From NCBI RefSeq assembly GCF_007830495.1, contig NZ_VLKW01000018.1, forward strand, positions 1 to 61,825: a stretch of 61,825 bases of DNA, read 5' to 3'. The translations under genes and the position numbers were made by a program. Every line of letters begins with the position of its first letter. Position 1 is the stretch's first letter. Below are positions 50,629 through 57,800 of this stretch, in pieces. Below the pieces are notes generated by a model that was not told the DNA's origin, searched no databases, and worked only from the letters and a program-made list of their open reading frames with translations. This DNA is from Pseudoduganella flava (lineage in GTDB: Bacteria; Pseudomonadota; Gammaproteobacteria; Burkholderiales; Burkholderiaceae_D).

Positions 50629-51990
50629 TTAGCCCAGCCAGCCGCTAGGCACGTGCTGCCGTGGGGCTACCGGGCGTTTTGGTGCTTCTGGTTTGACGAT
50701 CGCCGGGAATAGCTCAGCCAGTGACCAGATGCAGGCGTCTGCGCGGTTCGGGGAACGCGGGCCGGTGTAGCCTGTCGTGCTGAATGCGCACAGCTCGTCC
50801 TCCAGCTTCGGCAGCATGCCGACGTGCCGCACCTTGCCTTGCTCGTACAGTGCGGAGAACGGTTCGGCGCGTTGCACCTTGCCGCGGCTCGCCGTGACCA
50901 TCTTGAAGTTGACCTTCACGCCCATTTCCCGGGCTGCAGCCAGGATCACCTGTTTGACCATCGCGCCGCCGAAGTTCGATTCAGCCACCAGACAATCGGC
51001 GCCGTGTCGCTGGTACGCCGTCACAGCCATGCGGCCCCATGTCGCCGGGCCGGCCTGCAACGTCGCGTCTTCCAGCACGTATGCCTTACCGTCAGTCGCC
51101 AGCCCGGAGACCACGAGGCCGATTTCGTCGTTGTCGCTCTGGCTGTCGTCGTCCGAGCCGGATGGGTCCACGGCCACGACGACACGCACGAGGTCTTGCG
51201 GCGCTTCGTCTGCGCGCCAGCGATCGATGTCGGCTTCGTCGAACAGTGCGTTCGGCGTCGCCTCTGCGAACTCACCGTGCAGGAAGCGGCGTTTCATCCG
51301 CTCCGTCAACCCTTCCAGCGTGTCCAGGTACTCGGGCGAGAGGTTCGCCGCATTGTCCATGGGATTCATCTGGAACGATTCGTAGTTGCCGGCGTTCTTC
51401 AGCGGCTCGCCCGTCTCCGGGTCAACCTTCTGCTTGAACACCTTGAACGTCCAGTGCGCTTTGCTGGGAGGATTGCAGTCGAACAGGAAGCGCAAGCGGA
51501 GCGGCACGTCCTCGCGGCCCGGTATCTTCTGCATCACGCGCTGCGCGAGTCGGGTCAGCAGCATTTGAATGCCGGCCCAGCTGATCTGCGACGCCTCGTT
51601 AGCGTAGATCGTGCAGAACTCCATGCCCAGGATCTTTTCCATGCGCGGGCCGTCGTCCAAGCCACCGAACCAGATTTCGGAGCCGCCGGGCAGCGTTGCA
51701 TAGCCGTCCGACATGTTCATCTTCCAGTCCGTGTCCTTCACCAGCTCCGGGAAACACACGCGCATGACCTTCGGGAACGTGTCGAGGATGATTGACGACT
51801 TCACGTGGTTGTACCGGAAGCGCACGATCATGTGCCGCGACCCTGGCGCCTTGAGCGCGCGGGCCACGATGTTGCGTACGGTGATGAAGGTCTTGCCGGA
51901 GCGGCCACCGCCGAAGAGCATGATCCACACGGCCAAGCCGGCCATGATCTTCGTTGCGGCCGACTGCTTTTCGGTGGGAGTAAACGCCAT
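50629..51990 (-). CDS. Terminase large subunit
   Basis: A 453-residue DNA-packaging ATPase/nuclease. The Walker A loop GGGRSGKT lies at residues 27-34. The region ATIYANEASQ-type (FCTIYANEASQISW) is the Walker B/coupling segment, and VVVAVDPSGSDDD is the start of the RNase H-like nuclease (first aspartate). The start at 51990 (MAFTPTEKQ) shares bases with the small subunit stop (TGATG). A headful packaging mode is plausible from its P22-like company. Ends with a proline-rich tail. Confidence 0.9.
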   Translation of the reverse strand: MAFTPTEKQSAATKIMAGLAVWIMLFGGGRSGKTFITVRNIVARALKAPGSRHMIVRFRYNHVKSSIILDTFPKVMRVCFPELVKDTDWKMNMSDGYATLPGGSEIWFGGLDDGPRMEKILGMEFCTIYANEASQISWAGIQMLLTRLAQRVMQKIPGREDVPLRLRFLFDCNPPSKAHWTFKVFKQKVDPETGEPLKNAGNYESFQMNPMDNAANLSPEYLDTLEGLTERMKRRFLHGEFAEATPNALFDEADIDRWRADEAPQDLVRVVVAVDPSGSDDDSQSDNDEIGLVVSGLATDGKAYVLEDATLQAGPATWGRMAVTAYQRHGADCLVAESNFGGAMVKQVILAAAREMGVKVNFKMVTASRGKVQRAEPFSALYEQGKVRHVGMLPKLEDELCAFSTTGYTGPRSPNRADACIWSLAELFPAIVKPEAPKRPVAPRQHVPSGWLG

Positions 51991-52481
51991 CACAAATCCG
52001 CGTCGACGGACGACAGCACGATCTGAAGCGCCCCGCCGTCCTTGCCGGTGTGCTCCTGCTGGATCTTGTCGCCGTATCGCTTCGGGTCCCACTTGGCCAG
52101 CAGCTTCAGGCGAGTTTCGATACGCAGCTTGGACCGCTGGATGACGTCAGCGTCTGTGCGCACCATGCCGTTGTCGTCGATGTACTTGTCGTTCCGGCCA
52201 TCGTCGGCGATATCAAGGCACTCGGCAGCGATGGCGTCGAACCCCTCTTCGCGTGCGCGCGCGATGTCGGCCTTAAATGCCGCGTCACCCTCACGCCAGT
52301 GGTTCACAGTACGAACTGCCGGCATGTGCTCGTCACGACAGATCTTCTCGAGCGGCTCGCCCTTCGCTAGGCGCTGGATGATCTCGTCCGCAATCTCTTG
52401 CGTGAATGTGCTCGGGCGCCCCTTCGGCTTCTCTTCAGCCTCGGGCGCAGCTTTCTGCTTTGCTGGTTTCTTGGCTGTCAT
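51990..52481 (-). CDS. Terminase small subunit
   Basis: A 163-residue DNA-recognition subunit. After a lysine-rich leader (MTAKKPAKQKAAPEAEEKPKG), a helix-turn-helix reads STFTQEIADEIIQRLAKGEPLEKICRDEHMPAVRTVNHW. A conserved helical oligomerisation region follows, with DKYIDDNGMVRTDADVIQRSKLRIETRLKLLAKWDPKRYGDK. It would bind the packaging site and recruit the large subunit, whose gene overlaps it. It is the first gene of the late operon, with a terminator 11 bases upstream. Confidence 0.87.
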   Translation of the reverse strand: MTAKKPAKQKAAPEAEEKPKGRPSTFTQEIADEIIQRLAKGEPLEKICRDEHMPAVRTVNHWREGDAAFKADIARAREEGFDAIAAECLDIADDGRNDKYIDDNGMVRTDADVIQRSKLRIETRLKLLAKWDPKRYGDKIQQEHTGKDGGALQIVLSSVDADL

Positions 52482-52491
52482 AGTGATCGGT

Positions 52492-52529
52492 AAAAAAATG
52501 GCCCGGCGCGAGTTGTCGCAGGCCGGGCC
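52492..52529 (-). terminator. Terminator guarding the late operon
   Basis: GGCCCGGC/GCCGGGCC stem with a 14-base loop and seven T on the minus strand, directly upstream of the terminase genes. It is a probable target for Q-type antitermination. Confidence 0.75.
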
Positions 52530-52544
52530 GAATGCCTCTGGTCG

Positions 52545-52652
52545 TTACGCAGAGGGAGGAGACACAGGTAATTGGATCGCGGCGATGCGCGTCTGCTGGA
52601 GCTGGCAAAGGATCATCAGCCACCGGCGCTCGTCTTCGAGGGATAGCTGCAT
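52545..52652 (-). CDS. Tiny prophage protein of 35 residues
   Basis: MQLSLEDERRWLMILCQLQQ... (35 residues, ending PPSA) with GGAG 6 bases before the ATG at 52652. It lies alone between two terminators upstream of the terminase genes. Helical and soluble; no family. Below the usual annotation cut-off, so only moderate support. Confidence 0.4.
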   Translation of the reverse strand: MQLSLEDERRWLMILCQLQQTRIAAIQLPVSPPSA

Positions 52653-52727
52653 CGCTTGCTCCGATGATTGGCGCCGGTTACAGCGTCCGGCGTCGAGGGC
52701 CGCAGGTCATGCGCTCGACTGAAACGC

Positions 52728-52760
52728 AAAAAGCCCCGCGTCATCGCTGATCGCGGGGCT
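52728..52760 (-). terminator. Terminator downstream of the tRNA-like cluster
   Basis: AGCCCCGCG/CGCGGGGCT 9-bp stem, 11-base loop, five T on the minus strand. First of two terminators between the tRNA-like region and terminase. Confidence 0.8.
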
Positions 52761-52817
52761 CTCGATTGTTTAGGTTGTGGTGGCCGGAGCTTATCCCGGC
52801 AATGGTAGGAAGCATAA

Positions 52818-52888
52818 GTGCGGGGACCACGTTCGCCACCCGTAGGACCCCTACCGCTCTCTAATGACTCTGAGCTATTCTCCCGCAC
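52818..52888 (-). ncRNA. Cloverleaf-sized stem-enclosed element, possible degenerate tRNA
   Basis: A 71-base element closed by a perfect 7-bp stem (GTGCGGG/CCCGCAC) contains TAGCTCAG...AGAGC, the standard tRNA D-arm sequence. It lacks a normal TTC T-loop and a clear 7-base anticodon loop, so it does not pass as a functional tRNA by eye. It lies in line with two similar elements on the same strand. Confidence 0.3.
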
Positions 52889-52915
52889 TGTGCACTTTCG
52901 TGCATTCACCACGCA

Positions 52916-53000
52916 GCATGCGGCTGGATTCGAACCAGCGTACCCCTAGGGACCAGAGCCCGAAGCTCAGTTGCCGTTAACCTGCCTTGGCTACGCATGC
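52916..53000 (-). tRNA. tRNA-like gene, long variable arm, identity uncertain
   Basis: An 85-base fold: acceptor GCATGCG/CGCATGC (7 bp, perfect), D-arm GCC...GGTTAAC-GGC, a good T-arm GCTGG-TTCGAAT-CCAGC, and a long variable arm (GTCCCTAGGGGTAC). The best anticodon arm is CTGAG-CTTCGGG-CTCTG (one mismatch), giving U33 and anticodon UCG (arginine). A long variable arm is unexpected for arginine. CCA is not encoded. The gene is probably a phage tRNA or a tRNA-derived element; identity needs a covariance search. Confidence 0.5.
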
Positions 53001-53043
53001 TGTGTGGCGACTGGTTACGCCAGTCAGGCGACAACGAAAACTT

Positions 53044-53163
53044 GGCTACTCCTGGGGACGGATTCGAACCTCATTGCCCTTAGTCGGCAGCATTCATTCC
53101 CAAAAACTGCCGTCTGCCTGGGACGGCGCCTATTTCACCACTATAGGTCAAGCAGAAGTAGCC
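53044..53163 (-). ncRNA. Odd 120-base tRNA-like element with two anticodon-arm-like hairpins
   Basis: Closed by GGCTACT/AGTAGCC (7 bp, perfect) and containing GGTTCGAATCC-type T-loop sequence. A D-arm-like hairpin CCTAT/ATAGG is followed by two 7-base-loop hairpins: CCGTC-CCAGGCA-GACGG and TGCC-GACTAAG-GGCA. The T-stem is poor and there are extra bases next to the acceptor. It may be two tRNAs fused by deletion, or an interrupted tRNA. Confidence 0.3.
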
Positions 53164-53331
53164 GACTAATTTTATCGAATTTCAGAGACGCCGGGGGCTC
53201 CCATCAGGGAACCCGGACACGTCTTGAGGGACGGAAATTAGTTGTGATTAGGAATGTACGGTAGAGCACACATTGCAGTCAAGACATTTACGCGCGGAAT
53301 TTTCTGTTCCGGCGGTATTGTCGTTTACTTG

Positions 53332-53622
53332 CTACGATTGCCGGTCCTCGCCTACCTGAGTGCTCCGTACGCCCCATAACTCCGGGGTAGCACACTCAAG
53401 CCACATGACATGCCACCGCAGGGCGCCGTGTCCCGTGAAGTTCGTGGTGCTGGCGACTATCTGCTGGCTGCCGTCCGCGAGGACGATGTAGTTGCGGATT
53501 TTAGTGTTGCGTTTTTTCGTTCTCACATGCAGGCGGACACGTTTCCCTGTGTGGTCGTAGTGCGCGTACGTCCTCCCTGCATACCAGCCTTCACGAAGGT
53601 TGCGGCTTGCGTTGATCTTCAT
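53332..53622 (-). CDS. Hypothetical phage protein
   Basis: A 96-residue basic, beta-rich protein (MKINASRNLREGWYAGRTYAHYDHTGKRVRL...) with VRTKKRNTKIRNYIVLADGSQQIVAS in the middle. AAGGAG lies 9 bases upstream of the ATG, which overlaps the stop of the 22-residue gene. Family unknown. It is the last gene before the 53.3-52.5 kb non-coding tRNA-like region. Confidence 0.6.
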   Translation of the reverse strand: MKINASRNLREGWYAGRTYAHYDHTGKRVRLHVRTKKRNTKIRNYIVLADGSQQIVASTTNFTGHGALRWHVMWLECATPELWGVRSTQVGEDRQS

Positions 53623-53687
53623 CGCGTCTTCTCCTTCCCCGTTGGCCCGAGCTGGCGGCGCACTTCGTCGTTGGTGGGCTTGCTCAT
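53619..53687 (-). CDS. 22-residue microprotein in the Q-like operon
   Basis: MSKPTNDEVRRQLGPTGKEKTR, 22 residues and a stop. It starts with ATGA overlapping the stop of the Q-like gene, has AAGGAG 7 bases upstream, and ends with ATGA overlapping the next gene. Both overlaps and the ribosome-binding site argue that it is translated. Function unknown; it may simply couple translation between its neighbours. Confidence 0.6.
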   Translation of the reverse strand: MSKPTNDEVRRQLGPTGKEKTR

Positions 53688-54064
53688 TGGTTGACTCCTT
53701 CTCGCTCTAAGAGCGCTTCTATCGCCGCCTGCGCGGCCCTGAACTTCTCTACAAACTCCGTTGCCGGCCGGTGCGGGATGCCCATCTTGCGGCACACGAC
53801 CTCCGGCTGTGCCATGCGGATGTAGCACCACCAGAGCATGAGCCGGTGATTCAGGGGGAGCTGCGGCATGGTGCGCTCGATCAACCAGGCGTCGGCTTCG
53901 TCCACCTGGCGGCGGTCAATGCTGGTAGGCGCAGTGCCCTCGGCGGCCTTGCGCATGCGGTCGCAGATGGCGCCGGTCTGGCTGCTCGCTGGGCGCCGGG
54001 CGTCATCGGCCACTACCCGGGCCCAGTTCTCCAGCCTCCATCCGATGTCGCGGCGCTCGGTCAT
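53684..54064 (-). CDS. Q-like antitermination protein
   Basis: A 126-residue protein (MTERRDIGWRLENWARVVADD...) with a helical start and RMRKAAEG, followed by DEADAWLIERTMPQLPLNHRLMLWWCYIRMAQPEVVCRKMGIPHRPATEFVEKFRAAQAAIEALLE (about residues 55-120). That is the sigma-like helix-turn-helix block of lambdoid antitermination Q proteins. It would let RNA polymerase read through terminators at 52760 and 52529 into the terminase operon. It is placed as expected, after ninG and before the late genes. It overlaps the methyltransferase gene upstream and the microprotein gene downstream by 4 bases each. Confidence 0.65.
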   Translation of the reverse strand: MTERRDIGWRLENWARVVADDARRPASSQTGAICDRMRKAAEGTAPTSIDRRQVDEADAWLIERTMPQLPLNHRLMLWWCYIRMAQPEVVCRKMGIPHRPATEFVEKFRAAQAAIEALLEREGVNQ

Positions 54065-54612
54065 GCGGCGCTCCCGAACAAGCGGAGCTGACTCGCCACC
54101 GGCTGAACCACCACGCCCAAGTGCCACAGTGGCGACAGATCCACATTGAAACCGAACAGTGCGGACCCATGCGACGCTGCCTCCTGCCTCAGATTCTCTC
54201 GCAGCACTCCGAACTTGAGCCGCCCACGCACGAAGAGAATAGACGTGCACGACTGCATCGCGATCTGGAAAATTCGGGTATCCGGGTGGGCCGGGATGAG
54301 CAAGGCAACCTGCACCCCGGCATGCGCCGCTTGAATGCACTTCTCAACCCAACGGTCACGGGCCTCTCCATAGGGCGGGTTGCACCAAACGGTATTGCCA
54401 GCCCACGGCAGCGCACAACCGTCCTGTGGCAGCGCATAGAACCTACGGGCCCCCGTAGGGTTGTCTGGCTCCGTACAGGGATCGAGGTCGAAGCCGCCCA
54501 TCAGTGCCCGGACGGGCTCCAGCAGGTACGAGGGAGTGAGCATCGCTTGCCGCGCGTGTTCGTCCGAGCGGCGGCGCTTCGCGTTGTCGAACCTGTGAAT
54601 GGCATTCGTCAC
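54061..54612 (-). CDS. Phage N6-adenine DNA methyltransferase
   Basis: A 183-residue Dam-type enzyme of the phage N-6-adenine-methyltransferase family. Catalytic motif IV is NPPYG at residues 78-82 (VWCNPPYGEARDRWVEK), and the SAM-binding segment lies toward GGFDLDPCTEPDNPTGARRFYALPQDGCALPW. It probably methylates adenine in phage DNA to evade restriction or time packaging. The GTG start overlaps the NinG stop (GTGA at 54609-54612). Confidence 0.85.
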   Translation of the reverse strand: MTNAIHRFDNAKRRRSDEHARQAMLTPSYLLEPVRALMGGFDLDPCTEPDNPTGARRFYALPQDGCALPWAGNTVWCNPPYGEARDRWVEKCIQAAHAGVQVALLIPAHPDTRIFQIAMQSCTSILFVRGRLKFGVLRENLRQEAASHGSALFGFNVDLSPLWHLGVVVQPVASQLRLFGSAA

Positions 54613-55259
54613 GCTTCCTCCTTCAGTTTCTTGAGCCGTGCCCGGTACTCGTCGCGGATCCGCTTCAGGTCCTCGATCGTGTACTTGCGCGGCACGTTGT
54701 CTGCTTCCAGCGCTTCGACGCGCGCTAGGCCGATGCGAGCGATCAGGCCGATCCTGTAATCGACTGCGCGGCCGGCGCCATGACGGTTGCAGTGAACGAG
54801 CTGCCGATGCACGTTGTCCTCGTTGAAGCGGAGGTGCGGCGCGCTTCCCGTGCTGCGGTAGTGCCCAGCGTCCCACGCGGAACCGGTCAGGTAATCTCTC
54901 GTGTTCGTCCGGCCGCAGCAGATGCACGGCAAGTCCCGGTCGCGCTCCCTGACGTAGGCATTGAATGCGGCCTGCGCCTCCTTCATCCATTCGCTGCGGG
55001 TCTTCAGCTCCTCGCGCTTCTTGCGATCGGCCGCGCGCTCGGCACCCTTGGCCTTGGCCTTCTGCTTCGCCGTGATGGCCTGGCCGTACTCGATCGCGCA
55101 GGGAACGCCGCAGACAACTTGCAGCGGGCTGCCAGTGAACGCCGTACGGCATACGCGGCACGACTTCTTCTTCGGGCCGGCGGCCGGCTTCGGTTCGGCT
55201 GGCTTGAAGCCGGCGCTACGTGGGCCTAGTGAACGGCGGGTGAGCGGCGTTTTCTGCAT
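54609..55259 (-). CDS. ninG: NinG-like recombination protein (Rap)
   Basis: A 216-residue zinc-finger nuclease-type protein of the lambda NinG family. Cysteine pairs CRVCRTAFTGSPLQVVCGVPC (first zinc site) and DLPCICCGR (second), then WDAGHYRSTGSAPHLRFNEDNVHRQLVHCNRHG, a conserved HNH-like region. In lambda it assists phage recombination. An ATG 9 bases earlier (55268) is too close to the ribosome-binding site AAAGGAGA, so 55259 is preferred. The stop overlaps the methyltransferase start. Confidence 0.85.
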   Translation of the reverse strand: MQKTPLTRRSLGPRSAGFKPAEPKPAAGPKKKSCRVCRTAFTGSPLQVVCGVPCAIEYGQAITAKQKAKAKGAERAADRKKREELKTRSEWMKEAQAAFNAYVRERDRDLPCICCGRTNTRDYLTGSAWDAGHYRSTGSAPHLRFNEDNVHRQLVHCNRHGAGRAVDYRIGLIARIGLARVEALEADNVPRKYTIEDLKRIRDEYRARLKKLKEEA

Positions 55260-55307
55260 GTGGTGCATTCTCCTTTCGAAGGCGCCCGGCGCGCGGCCGG
55301 GCTACTG

Positions 55308-56099
55308 TTACTTCCCTACGTTGACCATGCCTTTGAAGTCGGCGGGAACCACGATCGCGTGTACCTTTCCGTCGCGGATGCCTTCGGCGATCATCAGATT
55401 CGCCTGAGCCGCCATATAGTTCACGGCGCCGGCATTCGCGTTCAGGGTGGCAATTCGCTTCGCCTCCTGCTCAGCCTTCTGGACTTCCACGGCGGACTGT
55501 TTCAGCTCGTTCTGCGCCTTCACGAGGTTGTTGGCCGACGTGGTTATCGCGGCCGGCGGGACTGCGTTCCGAACCAGCACCTGCGTGACCTGAACGGCGG
55601 TACTAAGCTTTTCGCTGTCCAGTTCTGCCTTGATGCCGGCGAGGATCTGCGCTTCGATCTGGCTGCGATCGATGTTGATCTTCAGCGCTTCATATTTCGG
55701 AACGGTCTTGTAGACGGCATTGCGGGCTACCGTGGTCAGGTAGTTCTGCATAAGCAGCGGCTCGCCCTCATCGTTCACGCCGTGGAAGGACCGCGCCTTG
55801 TTGATGTACAGGTCCGAAACGCTGGAGGGCGTCACGTTGTACACGACGGTCAGGTCGAAATCGTCCATGGTCACGTTCTCCACCGTCTGAGGGCGCAAGT
55901 CCTTGACCTCGGCGTTGATTTCCCGGATCGGGAACTTCAACACGCTGTCGAACACCGTCACTTCTACGGTGCCCGCGGCGAGCTCGCCGGCATCGATGGT
56001 CTTGTCCCAGTTGACTCGCAGGCCAACTTCGCCTTGCGCCACGCGGGTGCAGCCCGTCAGGGCGAGGAGGATGGCGAATACGAATGCAATGTTTTTCAT
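55308..56099 (-). CDS. SPFH/band-7 domain lipoprotein
   Basis: A 263-residue lipoprotein with a signal peptide ending LLALTGC (Cys17), followed by an SPFH domain: the beta part GEVGLRVNWDKTIDAGELAAGTVEV to DFDLTVVYNVTPS, and the helical part (NIDRSQIEAQILAGIKAELDSEK, VQKAEQEAKRIATLNANAGAVNYMAAQANLMIAEGI). Bacterial SPFH proteins form membrane scaffolds around proteases such as FtsH (HflK/HflC) or in lipid domains. Here it sits between replication and ninG genes, where a lipoprotein is unexpected. Its role, perhaps shielding CII-like factors or membrane repair, is inference. Ribosome-binding site GAAGGGAAACC. Confidence 0.75.
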   Translation of the reverse strand: MKNIAFVFAILLALTGCTRVAQGEVGLRVNWDKTIDAGELAAGTVEVTVFDSVLKFPIREINAEVKDLRPQTVENVTMDDFDLTVVYNVTPSSVSDLYINKARSFHGVNDEGEPLLMQNYLTTVARNAVYKTVPKYEALKINIDRSQIEAQILAGIKAELDSEKLSTAVQVTQVLVRNAVPPAAITTSANNLVKAQNELKQSAVEVQKAEQEAKRIATLNANAGAVNYMAAQANLMIAEGIRDGKVHAIVVPADFKGMVNVGK

Positions 56100-56144
56100 G
56101 GTTTCCCTTCGTTTTGGTACTGCGGTTATGCGCTCGCGCGCGAA

Positions 56145-56921
56145 TTAATTGGAGGCCTTCTGCTGCGCCAACAGGCGTCCGTAGCGTGCCTCCGGGTGCG
56201 CTGCCAGGTACTCGCGCATCTTCCGGTCCGTCTCCTCGCGCTTGGCACGGTCGCGTGCATCCTCTTCGGCCTGACGCTGCGCCTGGATCCGCGCCAGCTT
56301 CTCTTCCGGCCCTTCAAGCTGCGCCAACGCCTCCTTGAGCTTCAGCAGGCCTTCAGGCTTCGCCGGCGGCAGTCCGGATTCGTTAGGCAGCGCGAGGTGC
56401 TGTGGCGGCGCGGGCAGCAGGCCGGCGGTTACGGCTTTCTGCACGGCGATCTGGCGGCGGTCGCCATCCCAGCCGGCGGACACAGACCAGCACACCGGCT
56501 TGTTGGTTGCGCGTGCGTCGTCGACGAGGCGCTTGTACGCGTCCTTGAACGCCATGCGAGCGCCGATCTCGTCGCCGCTCGCCAGCAGTGGGCGGGCTAG
56601 GTTGAACGCCTCGGCCATCTCCTGAGTCCATACGATCGTCTCGCGCTCGTCCTGGCTGGTGATCGCCACGGCCCACGCCTCGTTTTCGTCGGGCCGGCCG
56701 TCCAGCAGCTTGCAGCGGGCGATGATGCCGTTCGGGTTCGGGGCGAAGTCCGGACGCTCCATGCAGTAGGCAGCGAACGCTTTCTCGATCACGGCCGGCG
56801 CGAATGGCGAGAGCTGACGGAACCACAGATTGATGTCGGCCGCTTCGGGCAGCGGCTTGCCGTAACCGGCCAGTACCTCGGCCAGCAGCTTCGCGAACTT
56901 CGGCTTGTCTTCAGTGCGCAT
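56145..56921 (-). CDS. Phage replication-associated protein
   Basis: A 258-residue protein directly behind the O-like gene (overlap 11 bases), where lambdoid phages carry the helicase loader. It is helical: DKPKFAKLLAEVLAGYGKPLPEAADINLWFRQLSPF at the start, then FAAYCMERPDFAPNPNGIIARCKLLDGRPDENEAWAVA, and a highly charged end (ARIQAQRQAEEDARDRAKREETDRKMREYLAAHPEAR). No Walker motif is present, so it is not a DnaC-type ATPase. A P-like helicase recruiter is the best guess. Confidence 0.6.
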   Translation of the reverse strand: MRTEDKPKFAKLLAEVLAGYGKPLPEAADINLWFRQLSPFAPAVIEKAFAAYCMERPDFAPNPNGIIARCKLLDGRPDENEAWAVAITSQDERETIVWTQEMAEAFNLARPLLASGDEIGARMAFKDAYKRLVDDARATNKPVCWSVSAGWDGDRRQIAVQKAVTAGLLPAPPQHLALPNESGLPPAKPEGLLKLKEALAQLEGPEEKLARIQAQRQAEEDARDRAKREETDRKMREYLAAHPEARYGRLLAQQKASN

Positions 56922-57798
56922 CGATCAGCTCCTCCATGTCGACATCAATCACGTCCCCGTCTGGCGCCGCGGTGCCGTCCTCGTTCATCAACTCGGCCAG
57001 GATCCGCGCGTTGCGTTCGTCGATGCTCTCCGGGCCGGTAGTGCGCTTGCTCGCGAGTTCGATGAAGTTGTCGATGTGCTGGGCGTCACGCAGGATCAGA
57101 TCGAGGCCATTGAACTTGCGGTGCCGGTCGTTCTTCCCCATGTGCCATTCGCTGCGAGAGCAGCCCAGGATCGCTTCGCAGACCTGCCGTGGCTCGTAGA
57201 GCTTCAGCGCGGCTTTGATCGCCTTACGGCGTTTGTCGTCCAGCTGAGACCCTGGCGAGTTCATCGTTTTTTGCCAGTACGCGAAAACCTCGGCGACGAC
57301 ATCGCGGTCGGGCGGCGCATCGCGGCGCTCGACAGAGAGTTCCTTTCCCTTCCCTTCCTCTTCCCTTCCTTTCCCTTCCCTTCCCTTCCCCTCGTGTGGC
57401 GTGGCTGACGCGTCGTCCACGCGTGCCGCACGCGTCGAAGTCGTTGATTTGACTTGACCTTCTTCGGGAGCCGGCAATTCCGACTCGGATTCCCGGTTGT
57501 TGATGATCTGGTGCTTTGCGAAGGTCGGAATGACGCCATATTCCTCGCCATTCACCTCGTACCGCACGACAAAGCCACGCGTCACCAACGCGTCAAGTAC
57601 GCGTGAAAAATCGCAGGCGTCGTACGGCAACACGTCGAGCTTGAGTGCGCGAGGCCGCCACTTGAAGCGGCCGTCGCGATCGCAACACGTGAACAACCCG
57701 ATGAAGGCAAGGCGAACTGGCAATCCCGTTTCCTGCTCTAGCTCGAACAGGTCTTCGTGCTTGAACAACTCGGGCTTAACGGTGCGGATGCGGGCCAT
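56911..57798 (-). CDS. Replication initiation protein, O-like
   Basis: A 295-residue protein with the N-terminal pattern of phage replication initiators (MARIRTVKPELFKHEDLFELEQETGLPVRLAFIGLFTCCDRDGRF), a winged-helix region. A low-complexity linker (EGKGREGKGREEEGKGKE) is followed by a C-terminal DnaD-like segment (AEVFAYWQKTMNSPGSQLDDKRRKAIKAALKLYEPRQVCEAILGCSRS). The linker is encoded by a pure purine/pyrimidine tract that could be part of the origin, as lambda's origin lies inside O. It is followed by the probable loader gene. Confidence 0.75.
   Translation of the reverse strand: MARIRTVKPELFKHEDLFELEQETGLPVRLAFIGLFTCCDRDGRFKWRPRALKLDVLPYDACDFSRVLDALVTRGFVVRYEVNGEEYGVIPTFAKHQIINNRESESELPAPEEGQVKSTTSTRAARVDDASATPHEGKGREGKGREEEGKGKELSVERRDAPPDRDVVAEVFAYWQKTMNSPGSQLDDKRRKAIKAALKLYEPRQVCEAILGCSRSEWHMGKNDRHRKFNGLDLILRDAQHIDNFIELASKRTTGPESIDERNARILAELMNEDGTAAPDGDVIDVDMEELIDAH
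57340..57393. repeat. 54-bp pure pyrimidine tract in the replication gene
   Basis: Every base from 57340 to 57393 on the plus strand is C or T, built of TTCCC(T) repeats. It encodes the (E/K/G/R) linker on the minus strand. Such mirror-repeat tracts can adopt triplex (H-DNA) structure and mark origins. Confidence 0.75.
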
Positions 57799-57800
57799 GA

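Noticed and set aside
52818..52888. Functional glycine-type tRNA
   Set aside because: Size, end stem and a D-arm-like sequence fit, but there is no TTC T-loop and no acceptable anticodon loop, so it is listed only as a tRNA-like element.
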